Shown here piece by piece: positions 6,733-13,306 of a stretch of DNA of 13,438 nucleotides. The translations under genes were made by a program, and so were the position numbers. This DNA comes from an uncultured Lachnospiraceae bacterium (lineage in GTDB: Bacteria > Bacillota > Clostridia > Lachnospirales > Lachnospiraceae). Each line of letters opens with the position of its first letter. Within the stretch, counting starts at the first letter, position 1. Below the pieces are notes generated by a model that was not told where the DNA came from, ran no database searches, and worked only from the letters and a program-made list of their open reading frames with translations. The stretch is taken from positions 1 through 13,438 of the forward strand of contig CAMNGO010000036.1 of NCBI GenBank assembly GCA_946538445.1, in the 5' to 3' direction.

Positions 6733-8859
6733 TTATTCTGTCTTTTTCGCTTTAAGCAGGAGGCCGCCATTCGCAGGAATCTGAAAGCGGAGTATGCCGT
6801 TTCTGGGCTGATAGATTTCAGATTCGAGAGTATAGCCTTCCGAATCCGTCAGTAGGATTCTCTCCATCACTTCCTGTTCAGAAACCTCTGCCTCCAGGAG
6901 AGACAAGGCCACATCCACAGGTTGGAAATCTGCATTCACAACCACGACCATCCTCTCATCCTCCGTAAACCTGCCGTAACTGATCACATTCTGCTCACTC
7001 TTCAAAAGGATCAGGGATCCCTTCATCAGGGCCTCCTCCTCCTTATGAATGCGGATGAGATCTTTGTGATACCGGATCAGGTCCCGGTCTTCCTTTCCCC
7101 AGGGGTAGGTCCTTCTGTTATCAGGGTCCGTCCAGCCGGTCACTCCTGCTTCATCTCCATAGTAAAGAGTCGGCGCACCGGGCCAGGTCATCTGGATCAG
7201 CACAGCTGCCCGCATAATGGACATATTGATGTTTTCATCAGCCGCTTCCGGTCCCAGACTGTTGGTACGTCCTACCGTCAGATTGGTACGTGTAAGGAAA
7301 CGGGAATGATCATGGTTGGACAGCTCGTTCATGGCAACCACCAGGGAAGGATACTGAAATCTCGACATATGATAAATCATGGCGTCATGGAAGGCCTGTC
7401 CGTTGCCCAGGAGATCATTTCGTTTCTCATCACTGTGTTTCTCCAACCCGGTCAGAAACCAGGTAACAGGCTCCATGAAGGCGCTGTAATTCATAACCGT
7501 ATCCCACTGATCACCCTGAAGCCAGTCACCGCAATCTCCATAGTGTTCCGCATAGATGATGGCATTAGGATTCGCTTCTTTTACCGCTTTTCTGAAATCT
7601 TTCCAGAACCGGTGGTTCATCTCCTGGGTCTGTCCCAGATCCGCAGCCACATCAAGTCGCCAGCCGTCACAATTGTAGGGAGGAGAAACCCATTTCTTCC
7701 CGATCTCAAGGATATAATCATAGAGTTTTTCCGAATCTTCATAGTTTAATTTAGGCAGAGTCTTATGACCCCACCAGCCATCATATTCTGAATTATAGGG
7801 CCATTCGTACTCATCGTAGAATTTAAAAAAGCTGTGATAAGGGCTGTCCTCTGACACAAATGCTCCCTTTTCATACCCTTCCTGATTTTCATAGATGCGT
7901 TCTGCATCCATCCATTTATTAAATGATCCGCAGTGATTAAAAACCCCATCCAGGATCACCTTCATACCCCGGCGATGAATTTCCTCCACCACCTGGACAA
8001 AAAAGGCATTGCTCGCCTCCAGGTTCCTTTTGTCGGAGACCCTGGAAATATATTTTGTGGCATTGACATTATCCTCGGCATCCTCCGGGAGGACTTCCCC
8101 TTCATCTACAACAATCTTGCCAAAATGAGGGTCGATATAGTCATAATCCTGGATATCATATTTATGATTGGAAGGAGACACGAAAATCGGGTTAAAATAG
8201 ATAGCATCCACTCCCAGATCCTGAAGATAGTCCAGTTTGTCAAGGACTCCCTGGAGGTCTCCCCCGTAGAATTCCCTCACGCCCATCTGAGCAGGATACT
8301 TTCCCCAGTCATGAACTTGTTTTACTTTTTCTCCGATATAGATGTATTCATTGTCCACCACATCATTGGTGGGATCTCCGTTTTTGAAACGATCCACGAA
8401 GATCTGGTAAAATACGGCTCCCTTGGCCCAGTCCGGGGTGGAGAAACCCGCTTTTACCCGAAAATCAAAAAAAGAATCCCAATAAGTCAGAGGTCCTTTT
8501 TTATTATAAAAGCAGTGGGTTCCATTGGAAATAATCTCAAAGCAGTATACCAGAGTATCCTCCGGCATGATCCATTTTATCTCATAATAATCAAATCTTT
8601 CGTTGCTGGATACAACTTCCATCTCATGTCTTTTATCATCACAGAAAAAAAACACATGCTCCGCATTGTCCTTGGCCGTGCGGAAACGGATGGTGACCTC
8701 ATCTCCCGGATCAGGTTCCATGGGAGAGAAATAATAATCACTCCCATCCGCAAATAATGCCTTATAATTCAGGATCGGCCTGGTGTGATAGATATGGAGT
8801 TCCAGCTTCTCTGTTCTGGAAAGAGATCTTATGATATTGGCAGGCATTTCAATCGCCAT
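6733..8859 (-). CDS. GH13 alpha-glucan hydrolase with N-terminal CBM34-like domain (neopullulanase/cyclomaltodextrinase type)
   Basis: A 708-residue enzyme predicted to hydrolyse alpha-1,4 (possibly also alpha-1,6) bonds in maltodextrins, cyclodextrins or pullulan fragments. Residues about 15-135 look like the CBM34 domain typical of this subfamily; the TIM barrel starts at WAKGAVFYQIFVDRF (144-158). The conserved GH13 regions are intact: DGVFNH (304-309), DGWRLDVA with nucleophile Asp403, IIYAEHYG with acid/base Glu438, and SNHDHSRF with Asp517. The LPKLN motif (368-372) matches the neopullulanase/oligo-1,6-glucosidase group. A C-terminal beta domain (about 610-708) follows. There is no signal peptide, so it acts on imported oligosaccharides in the cytoplasm. 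About 30 extra residues (roughly 249-282, acidic) lie between the third beta strand and region I. The start is supported by AGGAG 7 nt upstream. It has its own promoter and terminator and no transporter genes nearby. Confidence 0.93.
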   Translation of the reverse strand: MAIEMPANIIRSLSRTEKLELHIYHTRPILNYKALFADGSDYYFSPMEPDPGDEVTIRFRTAKDNAEHVFFFCDDKRHEMEVVSSNERFDYYEIKWIMPEDTLVYCFEIISNGTHCFYNKKGPLTYWDSFFDFRVKAGFSTPDWAKGAVFYQIFVDRFKNGDPTNDVVDNEYIYIGEKVKQVHDWGKYPAQMGVREFYGGDLQGVLDKLDYLQDLGVDAIYFNPIFVSPSNHKYDIQDYDYIDPHFGKIVVDEGEVLPEDAEDNVNATKYISRVSDKRNLEASNAFFVQVVEEIHRRGMKVILDGVFNHCGSFNKWMDAERIYENQEGYEKGAFVSEDSPYHSFFKFYDEYEWPYNSEYDGWWGHKTLPKLNYEDSEKLYDYILEIGKKWVSPPYNCDGWRLDVAADLGQTQEMNHRFWKDFRKAVKEANPNAIIYAEHYGDCGDWLQGDQWDTVMNYSAFMEPVTWFLTGLEKHSDEKRNDLLGNGQAFHDAMIYHMSRFQYPSLVVAMNELSNHDHSRFLTRTNLTVGRTNSLGPEAADENINMSIMRAAVLIQMTWPGAPTLYYGDEAGVTGWTDPDNRRTYPWGKEDRDLIRYHKDLIRIHKEEEALMKGSLILLKSEQNVISYGRFTEDERMVVVVNADFQPVDVALSLLEAEVSEQEVMERILLTDSEGYTLESEIYQPRNGILRFQIPANGGLLLKAKKTE

Positions 8860-8879
8860 GTTTCTACTCCTGTTCTAAG

Positions 8880-8900
8880 TTCCCGATAAGAAATCGGGAA
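8880..8900. repeat. Inverted repeat in the GH13 leader (possible operator or 5' hairpin)
   Basis: Perfect 8-bp arms TTCCCGAT (8880-8887) and ATCGGGAA (8893-8900) enclose a 5-nt loop, between the predicted GH13 transcript start (near 8909) and the ATG at 8859. No T-run follows, so it is not a terminator. It could be a repressor site or a stabilising 5' hairpin; the sequence does not decide which. Confidence 0.5.
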
Positions 8901-8915
8901 GCAAAATCTTTTCTA

Positions 8916-8944
8916 ATCATACCTGTTATGATAATCAAAGTCAA
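8916..8944 (-). promoter_or_regulatory. Sigma-A type promoter of the GH13 gene
   Basis: On the - strand TTGACT (8944-8939), 17 nt, TATGAT (8921-8916). Both hexamers are 5 of 6 to consensus with ideal spacing. It lies in the 127-bp gap after the nitrilase stop, so the GH13 gene can be transcribed independently. Confidence 0.8.
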
Positions 8945-8986
8945 CATATCCTGCAAAAATAAGGTTTTCCACCGGGTCCGGGGATG

Positions 8987-9787
8987 TCAATCCTCCGGGT
9001 AGAACTGCAAAGTAAGTTCCCGGTAGAGGTCCGGTCGCCTGTCTTTTACAGCCGGGAAATAATCACGATATGCGGGGACTGTATCCAGGTCAATTTCCGC
9101 CACGATCAACCCTTCATCTTCCCGGATTTCAGAGACTGCTTCTCCGTAAAAGTTATAAACCGCCGAGTGACCGTTGTAACGAAGTCTTCCCGCCTTTCCG
9201 GCGCGATTGACTCCGACCACAAAACAGGAGTTCTCTATGGCTCTGGCACGAAGGAGAGCATCCCATTGGTCCACTCTCGTATCCGGCCAGTTAGCTATCA
9301 CAAAGATCAGCTGGCTCTCTGCAGATGCATACTGAAATATCTGGGGGAACCTGAGATCATAGCAGATAAATCCGGATAGTACCGCATCGTGCCATCGGCA
9401 TGCATACACCTTGTCTCCGCCTGTATAATGTTTGGCTTCCGCTCCATAGCTAAAGGGGTGAATTTTGGCATACTCCAGGATCCTGCTTCCCTTCTCATCT
9501 ACTATAACGAGGTGGTTCTCAAATTTCTCATCCCGGCCAGGTGCTATGACACCATAGACGATACTGATCCGGTATTCTCTGGCTTTTTGTTCAAAAAAGT
9601 GATTCTGGTCTTCGTAAAAGGCAGCCATGGATGTATTCATGGAAAACCCTGTCATGGTCATCTCAGGGAATACTATGATATCAACCTCTTTCTCTTTTGC
9701 CTCACTGAGAAAGGACTCCACCTTTCTTTTATTCTCTTCAATGTCTTCCCAGGCCATATCAATCTGGCCCAATCCAATACGAATCAT
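8987..9787 (-). CDS. Carbon-nitrogen hydrolase, omega-amidase-like (nitrilase superfamily)
   Basis: A 266-residue cytoplasmic amidase of the nitrilase superfamily. The Glu-Lys-Cys triad is visible: Glu42 in FPEMTMTG, Lys108 in YAKIHPFSY and Cys142 in GFICYDLRFP. Blocks such as KIHPFSYGAEAKHYTGG (108-124) and ANWPDTRVDQWDALLRARAI (165-184) are those of the YafV/MtnU/Nit2 omega-amidases, which hydrolyse 2-oxoglutaramate or 2-oxosuccinamate left after glutamine or asparagine transamination. That substrate is inferred from family resemblance. The start is the ATG at 9787, with AGGAGGAGG immediately upstream; an in-frame TTG at 9808 would place this Shine-Dalgarno inside the coding region and is rejected. 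In Bacillus a homologue (mtnU) belongs to methionine salvage, of interest because MtnK-like kinases lie 2 kb away, though on the other strand. No terminator is visible after the stop. Confidence 0.88.
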   Translation of the reverse strand: MIRIGLGQIDMAWEDIEENKRKVESFLSEAKEKEVDIIVFPEMTMTGFSMNTSMAAFYEDQNHFFEQKAREYRISIVYGVIAPGRDEKFENHLVIVDEKGSRILEYAKIHPFSYGAEAKHYTGGDKVYACRWHDAVLSGFICYDLRFPQIFQYASAESQLIFVIANWPDTRVDQWDALLRARAIENSCFVVGVNRAGKAGRLRYNGHSAVYNFYGEAVSEIREDEGLIVAEIDLDTVPAYRDYFPAVKDRRPDLYRELTLQFYPED

Positions 9788-9875
9788 ATCCTCCTCCTGA
9801 TCCGGCAAAGCTCGGAAACCTGAAATTTATCTCTTGCAAAACCTTTTTATCAGTGATAATATCAATATGTACTTA

Positions 9876-9896
9876 ATGTAGTTTTTAAAACTACAT
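9876..9896. promoter_or_regulatory. Perfect palindrome in the divergent nitrilase / hemolysin III control region
   Basis: Arms ATGTAGTTTT (9876-9885) and AAAACTACAT (9887-9896) flank one central T. It sits midway between the two divergent start codons and overlaps a weak -35-like TTAAAA (9885-9890) that precedes TATTAT (9908-9913) by 17 nt on the + strand. The position suits an operator for a dimeric repressor; the regulator is unknown. Confidence 0.5.
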
Positions 9897-9938
9897 GATG
9901 TGTTTATTATTATTTTATTAAATAAAGGAGGTTTTCCT

Positions 9939-10586
9939 ATGAATCATAAGCTAAAAGACCCGGGAAGTGCCATAACCCATATGATTGCCATGGCAGGAGC
10001 AGCCTTCTGTGCTTTCCCCTTGATCCATAAAGCATCTTTGGTATCTCCGGTTGCTGTTATTTCCATGACGGTTTTTATCGTAAGCATGGTCCTCTTATAT
10101 GGTGCCAGCAGCCTGTATCATTCTCTGGATATTTCCGCAAAGGTGAATAAACTGCTAAAGCGCATGGACCACTCCATGATCTTTGTTCTTATCGCCGGAT
10201 CTTACACGCCGGTATGTGTTCTGGTTCTCCCGGATCGATATGGCATCCCCATGCTGATCTATATCTGGGTCCTGGCACTGATAGGTATCCTGGTCAAAAT
10301 ATTCTTTATCTTTTGTCCAAAATGGGTCAGCTCCATCATCTACATCTTCATGGGATGGACTTGTCTGTTTGCCTTTCCGGTAATCATAAACAATCTGGCA
10401 ACCGGAGCCTTTATCTGGCTCCTGGCAGGAGGCATCATATACACCCTGGGCGGTGTTTTATACGCTTTGGACCTGCCTGTCTTTCATAAATTACCTGCCT
10501 CTTTCGGCAGACATGAGATTTTTCATCTCTTTGTCATGGCCGGAAGCCTGTGCCACTTTATCTGTATGTACCAATACCTCATCTAG
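9939..10586 (+). CDS. Hemolysin III / PAQR family seven-helix membrane protein (YqfA/TrhA-like)
   Basis: A 215-residue integral membrane protein with about seven hydrophobic segments, matching the hemolysin III/PAQR family. The family's probable metal-site residues are all present: Ser57 and His61 in SSLYH, Asp77 in KRMDHSMIF, and His192/His196 in GRHEIFHLF, with GSYTP (88-91) after the second helix. Bacterial members have been linked to membrane lipid or energy homeostasis; haemolytic activity in vivo is doubtful despite the name. The start is the ATG at 9939, with AAAGGAGG 7 nt upstream; an upstream in-frame GTG at 9900 would read through this Shine-Dalgarno and is rejected. The gene ends 8 bp inside the convergent GIY-YIG gene, with no terminator between them. 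Confidence 0.92.
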   Translation: MNHKLKDPGSAITHMIAMAGAAFCAFPLIHKASLVSPVAVISMTVFIVSMVLLYGASSLYHSLDISAKVNKLLKRMDHSMIFVLIAGSYTPVCVLVLPDRYGIPMLIYIWVLALIGILVKIFFIFCPKWVSSIIYIFMGWTCLFAFPVIINNLATGAFIWLLAGGIIYTLGGVLYALDLPVFHKLPASFGRHEIFHLFVMAGSLCHFICMYQYLI

Positions 10587-10830
10587 CTGTATTCTCACGA
10601 ATCAGCTTCAGTTTATCAGATCTTGACATTTTCTTGATGGCAGATTCTCTTCGCAGGGCTTCCTGTTTGGTCTCGAATGCTTCATAGTATACGAGAGTGA
10701 CAGGGGTCCTGCTTTTTGTATATTTCGCTCCCTTTCCGCCATTGTGGGCATGAACCCTTTTTTCCAGATCTGTTGTCCATCCGGTGTATAGAGTTCCGTC
10801 TTTGCATCTTAGCATATAAGTGTAATTCAT
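10579..10830 (-). CDS. Small GIY-YIG nuclease-domain protein (UPF0213, YhbQ/YazA-like)
   Basis: An 83-residue single-domain GIY-YIG protein. The signature is present in its usual short-family form: YTYML (3-7) and LYTGWT (14-19), then Arg25, the HAHNGGKGAKYT block (27-38), and Glu62 in RRESAIKKMSR. Family members are thought to act on DNA, but the role of this subfamily is poorly defined. It has no extra DNA-binding domain. The start is supported by GGGAGA about 9 nt upstream. Its 3' end overlaps the hemolysin III gene by 8 bp tail to tail. Confidence 0.9.
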   Translation of the reverse strand: MNYTYMLRCKDGTLYTGWTTDLEKRVHAHNGGKGAKYTKSRTPVTLVYYEAFETKQEALRRESAIKKMSRSDKLKLIRENTAR

Positions 10831-10854
10831 AGTTCAAATTCTCCCATTTATCTT

Positions 10855-10884
10855 ATTATACTTGGAATCCCGAAAATAAAACAA
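10855..10884 (-). promoter_or_regulatory. Promoter of the GIY-YIG gene
   Basis: On the - strand TTGTTT (10884-10879), 18 nt, a consensus TATAAT (10860-10855), about 25 nt before the ATG at 10830. Confidence 0.65.
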
Positions 10885-10979
10885 GTTTTTTGTTAGTCTT
10901 AGTATCTGAATTCAGCATTTTTTTACTCATTTTTTTTACAGGATAACAAAAGAATACATATCATTTCGTAAGTCAGACA

Positions 10980-11008
10980 TTTACTTTTTCCAAGTATCTT
11001 TATATAAT
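10980..11008 (+). promoter_or_regulatory. Promoter of the microcompartment operon
   Basis: TTTACT (10980-10985), 17 nt, a consensus TATAAT (11003-11008). The predicted transcript start is near 11015, leaving a leader of about 64 nt. The leader is AT-rich and shows no terminator or riboswitch-like fold. The remainder of the 248-bp gap between the GIY-YIG and shell protein starts is AT-rich and holds only this promoter, the divergent GIY-YIG promoter and a short palindrome (CTGAATTCAG, 10906-10915). Confidence 0.8.
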
Positions 11009-11078
11009 ATTGCTAAATTGGTTCAGTATGTATTATTATGCCTTTTTATTGGGATTATAAGAATAGAAAGGAGCACTT

Positions 11079-11462
11079 ATGGCAACAAAAGATATAATAA
11101 ATAATGGAGTTAATGCCAATAATGATAAAGAGCGTATGATCCAGGAGTACGTTCCCGGCAAGCAGGTTACATTGGCTCATATGGTTACCAGACCTAAGGC
11201 TTCCGTTTATAAAAAGCTGGGTCTGCCGGATGAATATCATGATGCGATCGGTATTCTGACTATCACTCCGTCAGAAGCAACCATCATCGCTGCAGACATC
11301 TGTACTAAGGCTGCCTCCATCAAGTTAGGTTTCGTGGACCGTTTTTCCGGTTCTGTAATCATCGTTGGTTCCACCGCAAATGTGGAGTCTGCTCTTAACA
11401 GTGTAATCTCTACCTTCTATAACAAACTGGGCTTTGATGCAGTTTCCATCACGAAGACCTGA
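11079..11462 (+). CDS. pduU: Microcompartment shell protein, PduU/EutS type (circularly permuted BMC domain)
   Basis: A 127-residue BMC-domain hexamer subunit of the permuted PduU/EutS class, a minor shell component. The family hallmarks ERMIQEYVPGKQVTLAH (18-34), AIGILTITPSEATIIAADI (56-74) and GFVDRFSG (84-91) are intact, and the ending SITKT matches PduU more than EutS. It has about 10-15 residues more at the N-terminus (MATKDIINNGVNANN) than Salmonella PduU or E. coli EutS as I recall them; in PduU this end forms a small beta-barrel capping the pore. The loop DEYHD (51-55) replaces the region holding the hexamer-bending Gly39 of E. coli EutS. The start has AAAGGAG 5-6 nt upstream. It is first in the operon, 20 bp before the GTPase gene, the same order as pduU-pduV. 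It could equally be named eutS. Confidence 0.95.
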   Translation: MATKDIINNGVNANNDKERMIQEYVPGKQVTLAHMVTRPKASVYKKLGLPDEYHDAIGILTITPSEATIIAADICTKAASIKLGFVDRFSGSVIIVGSTANVESALNSVISTFYNKLGFDAVSITKT

Positions 11463-11482
11463 TTGAGCCCGGAGTTGTATAG

Positions 11483-11962
11483 ATGCGTGTTATGTTGATC
11501 GGACCTTCCGCTGCAGGTAAAACCACATTGATCCAGCGGTTGATCCATGAAGAGATTAAATACGATAAGACCCAGGCTGTGGAGTACGTGGGTAATTTTA
11601 TCGACACACCCGGTGAGTATATGCAGCAGAGGGGATACTGGGGTTCTCTGACCATCACTTCCCATGATGCGGATATCATTGGTCTGGTCCAGGATTCCAG
11701 CAGTGATGACTGTTGGTTTTCGGGAGGATTGACATCCAAGTTTGAGAAACCTGTGATCGGTATCCTCACGAAGATAGATCGTCCTGATTGTAAGATCAAT
11801 CAGGGCAAAAGGTACCTGGAACTTGCCGGTTGCCAAAATATATTCCCGGTCAGTTCCGTTACCGGAGAGGGTATTGATGAACTGGTTAAAGGTCTGCACT
11901 TTTTGTTAGAGAAATATAAAGAAGATAATAAGGCTCGCTATGCCGACGATTACTTTGACTAA
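11483..11962 (+). CDS. pduV: Microcompartment-associated GTPase, PduV/EutP type
   Basis: A 159-residue P-loop protein of the PduV/EutP family, small Ras-like NTPases found in Pdu and Eut loci. PduV has been linked to microcompartment positioning and EutP to acetate kinase activity; which applies here is unknown. Visible motifs are the Walker A GPSAAGKTT (7-15), DTPGEY (41-46) as the G3 element, TKID (96-99) as G4 and SSVTGEG (124-130) as a G5-like element. The length is typical. The ATG has GGAG 8 nt upstream and lies 20 bp after the shell gene, so they are co-transcribed. Its stop codon (11960-11962) lies inside the 5' arm of an intrinsic terminator. Confidence 0.94.
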   Translation: MRVMLIGPSAAGKTTLIQRLIHEEIKYDKTQAVEYVGNFIDTPGEYMQQRGYWGSLTITSHDADIIGLVQDSSSDDCWFSGGLTSKFEKPVIGILTKIDRPDCKINQGKRYLELAGCQNIFPVSSVTGEGIDELVKGLHFLLEKYKEDNKARYADDYFD

Positions 11963-11997
11963 AGTGTGCATTAAAAATCATGCTTTAGTCTTTTTTT
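11957..11997 (+). terminator. Intrinsic terminator inside the microcompartment operon, overlapping the PduV/EutP stop codon
   Basis: Arms GACTAAAGTGTG (11957-11968) and CATGCTTTAGTC (11979-11990) form a 12-bp stem with two G-U pairs and a 10-nt loop, followed by seven T (11991-11997). The stop codon of the GTPase gene is in the 5' arm. No convincing promoter is visible between it and the kinase gene 43 bp further on, so kinase expression probably depends on partial or regulated read-through. Confidence 0.85.
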
Positions 11998-12040
11998 AAT
12001 ATTCTGAACCGCTATTCTATTCTTCAGGGAGGCGATGACT

Positions 12041-13291
12041 ATGGACATAACAAAAGAAAATATCGTTGATTATGTAAAGTCCAGATTAGATTTCTTCCGG
12101 ACCGACGGGGTTGTGAATATCTCCGCTGTCGGCGAAGGCAATCCTGAGGAAGACGGTGACGGCTTCATCAATTACGTTTTTCGTATATCTGATGGAGTTC
12201 ACCCCCTGATTGTAAAACAGTCCAGGATAAACAGCAGGGCAAAAGGCCCTTATGTCCTGGATATCAACCGTTTTAAACTGGAGTATGAATCCATGAAGCT
12301 CCGTAGCGCCATTGTTCCTGACCTGATCCCCAAGGTTTACGATTGCGATGAGGAGAACAGGGTTATCATAATCGAGGATGTATCCCATCTGAATATCTCC
12401 CGTTTTCAGCTTTTAAAGGGAGTTACTTTCCCTCATCTGGCTGACCATATCGCCAGATATATGGCTGCAACGGAATTCTATACATCGGAATACTACCTTC
12501 CTACCAAGGATTATCGGGATCTTGCAGTTCATTTTATGAATTCTACCATGAGGGATATCATGGATAATGTCATGTTCCTTTCAAAAGTGGTGGAGGAAGA
12601 TACCGTTGCCAGACCATTGGATCCGGATTTTGTCAGATTTTCAAAAAGAGTCGTTGCGGATCCTGATGTTCTGATTGCAAGACAAAAGCTGCGCCATCTC
12701 TTTATGACAAAGGGAGAATGCCTCATTCATGGAGATCTGCATACATCAAACATCTTTGCAGGTCAGGACGAGACGAAAGTCATTGATATGGAGTATACTT
12801 TCTGTGGTCCTTTCTCCTATGATCTTGGGTATTTCACGGCGAATTTTATCGCCCAGTATGCTGCCGCCTGTTTCCGTCCTTTCCCATCATTGGAGGCCAG
12901 GGATTCCTACAAGGCTTACTGTCTCTCGGTAATTCGTGATACTTATCTTAAGTTCTGCGATTACTTTATCGAGTACTGGAGAGAAGATGCCAAGGATGTC
13001 TACAAGAATATCAAAGGTCTGGAAGAAGATTTCCGGCTTACCACTTTAAGAGAGTTTATCGGTTTTGCTGCATCCCCCATGTTAGGCAGAACCTGTGGTG
13101 CCATTCCTTATCCGGATTTTGATTCCATCGATGACTATGTACAGCGCCACAATGCGAAATGTCTGGGAATCATTATCGACAGGCAGATGCTCCTGAAATG
13201 GGAATCCTATGAGTCGATCGACGAATTGATCCGTGATATCCTTACAATTGAGGAGATCTACTGTCGTAATATAAAAAACATTGACAAATAG
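12041..13291 (+). CDS. MtnK-family sugar kinase (S-methyl-5-thioribose kinase-like) in a microcompartment operon
   Basis: A 416-residue kinase with the aminoglycoside/choline-kinase-like fold of 5-methylthioribose kinase, which phosphorylates C1 of methylthioribose with ATP. Key sites: Gly-rich loop (31-43, GEGNPEEDGDG), the VKQ lysine (59), catalytic Asp232 in LIHGDLHTSNIF, and metal-binding Asp249/Glu251 in VIDMEYTF followed by GPFSYDLG. Two departures from Bacillus MtnK are visible: the Gly loop, usually GDGNLNYVF, carries about seven extra residues before INYVF, and the twin arginine expected near 349-350 is Gly-Arg (PMLGRT). The substrate may therefore be methylthioribose, 5-deoxyribose or another 5-substituted pentose. 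The second ATG (12041) is chosen because GGGAGG lies 8 nt before it but only 2 nt before the ATG at 12035; this start also aligns with the next gene. It lies downstream of the internal terminator. Family is confident, substrate is not. Confidence 0.85.
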   Translation: MDITKENIVDYVKSRLDFFRTDGVVNISAVGEGNPEEDGDGFINYVFRISDGVHPLIVKQSRINSRAKGPYVLDINRFKLEYESMKLRSAIVPDLIPKVYDCDEENRVIIIEDVSHLNISRFQLLKGVTFPHLADHIARYMAATEFYTSEYYLPTKDYRDLAVHFMNSTMRDIMDNVMFLSKVVEEDTVARPLDPDFVRFSKRVVADPDVLIARQKLRHLFMTKGECLIHGDLHTSNIFAGQDETKVIDMEYTFCGPFSYDLGYFTANFIAQYAAACFRPFPSLEARDSYKAYCLSVIRDTYLKFCDYFIEYWREDAKDVYKNIKGLEEDFRLTTLREFIGFAASPMLGRTCGAIPYPDFDSIDDYVQRHNAKCLGIIIDRQMLLKWESYESIDELIRDILTIEEIYCRNIKNIDK

Positions 13292-13306
13292 TGAGGAGGA
13301 GACATC

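Noticed and set aside
6922..8757. Two long open frames on + (6922-7749 and 7933-8757) opposite the GH13 gene
   Set aside because: All conserved GH13 motifs are on the - strand; the + frames have no ribosome binding sites or recognisable domains.
8880..8900. Inverted repeat as a terminator for the nitrilase gene
   Set aside because: It lies about 90 nt past the stop, beyond the GH13 promoter, and no T-run follows it on the - strand.
9788..9808. TTG at 9808 as start of the nitrilase-family gene
   Set aside because: It would place a strong AGGAGGAGG inside the coding sequence; the ATG at 9787 directly follows that site and gives the usual family N-terminus.
9900..9938. GTG at 9900 as start of the hemolysin III gene
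   Set aside because: The AAAGGAGG before the ATG at 9939 would be coding; the shorter form matches the family N-terminus.
10906..10915. Palindrome CTGAATTCAG before the BMC promoter
   Set aside because: Ten bases without a loop, about 65 bp upstream of the -35; too short to support a regulatory claim alone.
11417..11899. Open frame on - opposite the PduV/EutP GTPase gene
   Set aside because: The + strand frame has a full set of GTPase motifs and operon spacing; the - frame has no start signal.
11900..12000. EutV-type (ANTAR) paired-hairpin antitermination site at the operon-internal terminator
   Set aside because: The terminator loop has 10 nt rather than a hexaloop with A1 and G4, and no matching first hairpin is visible upstream.
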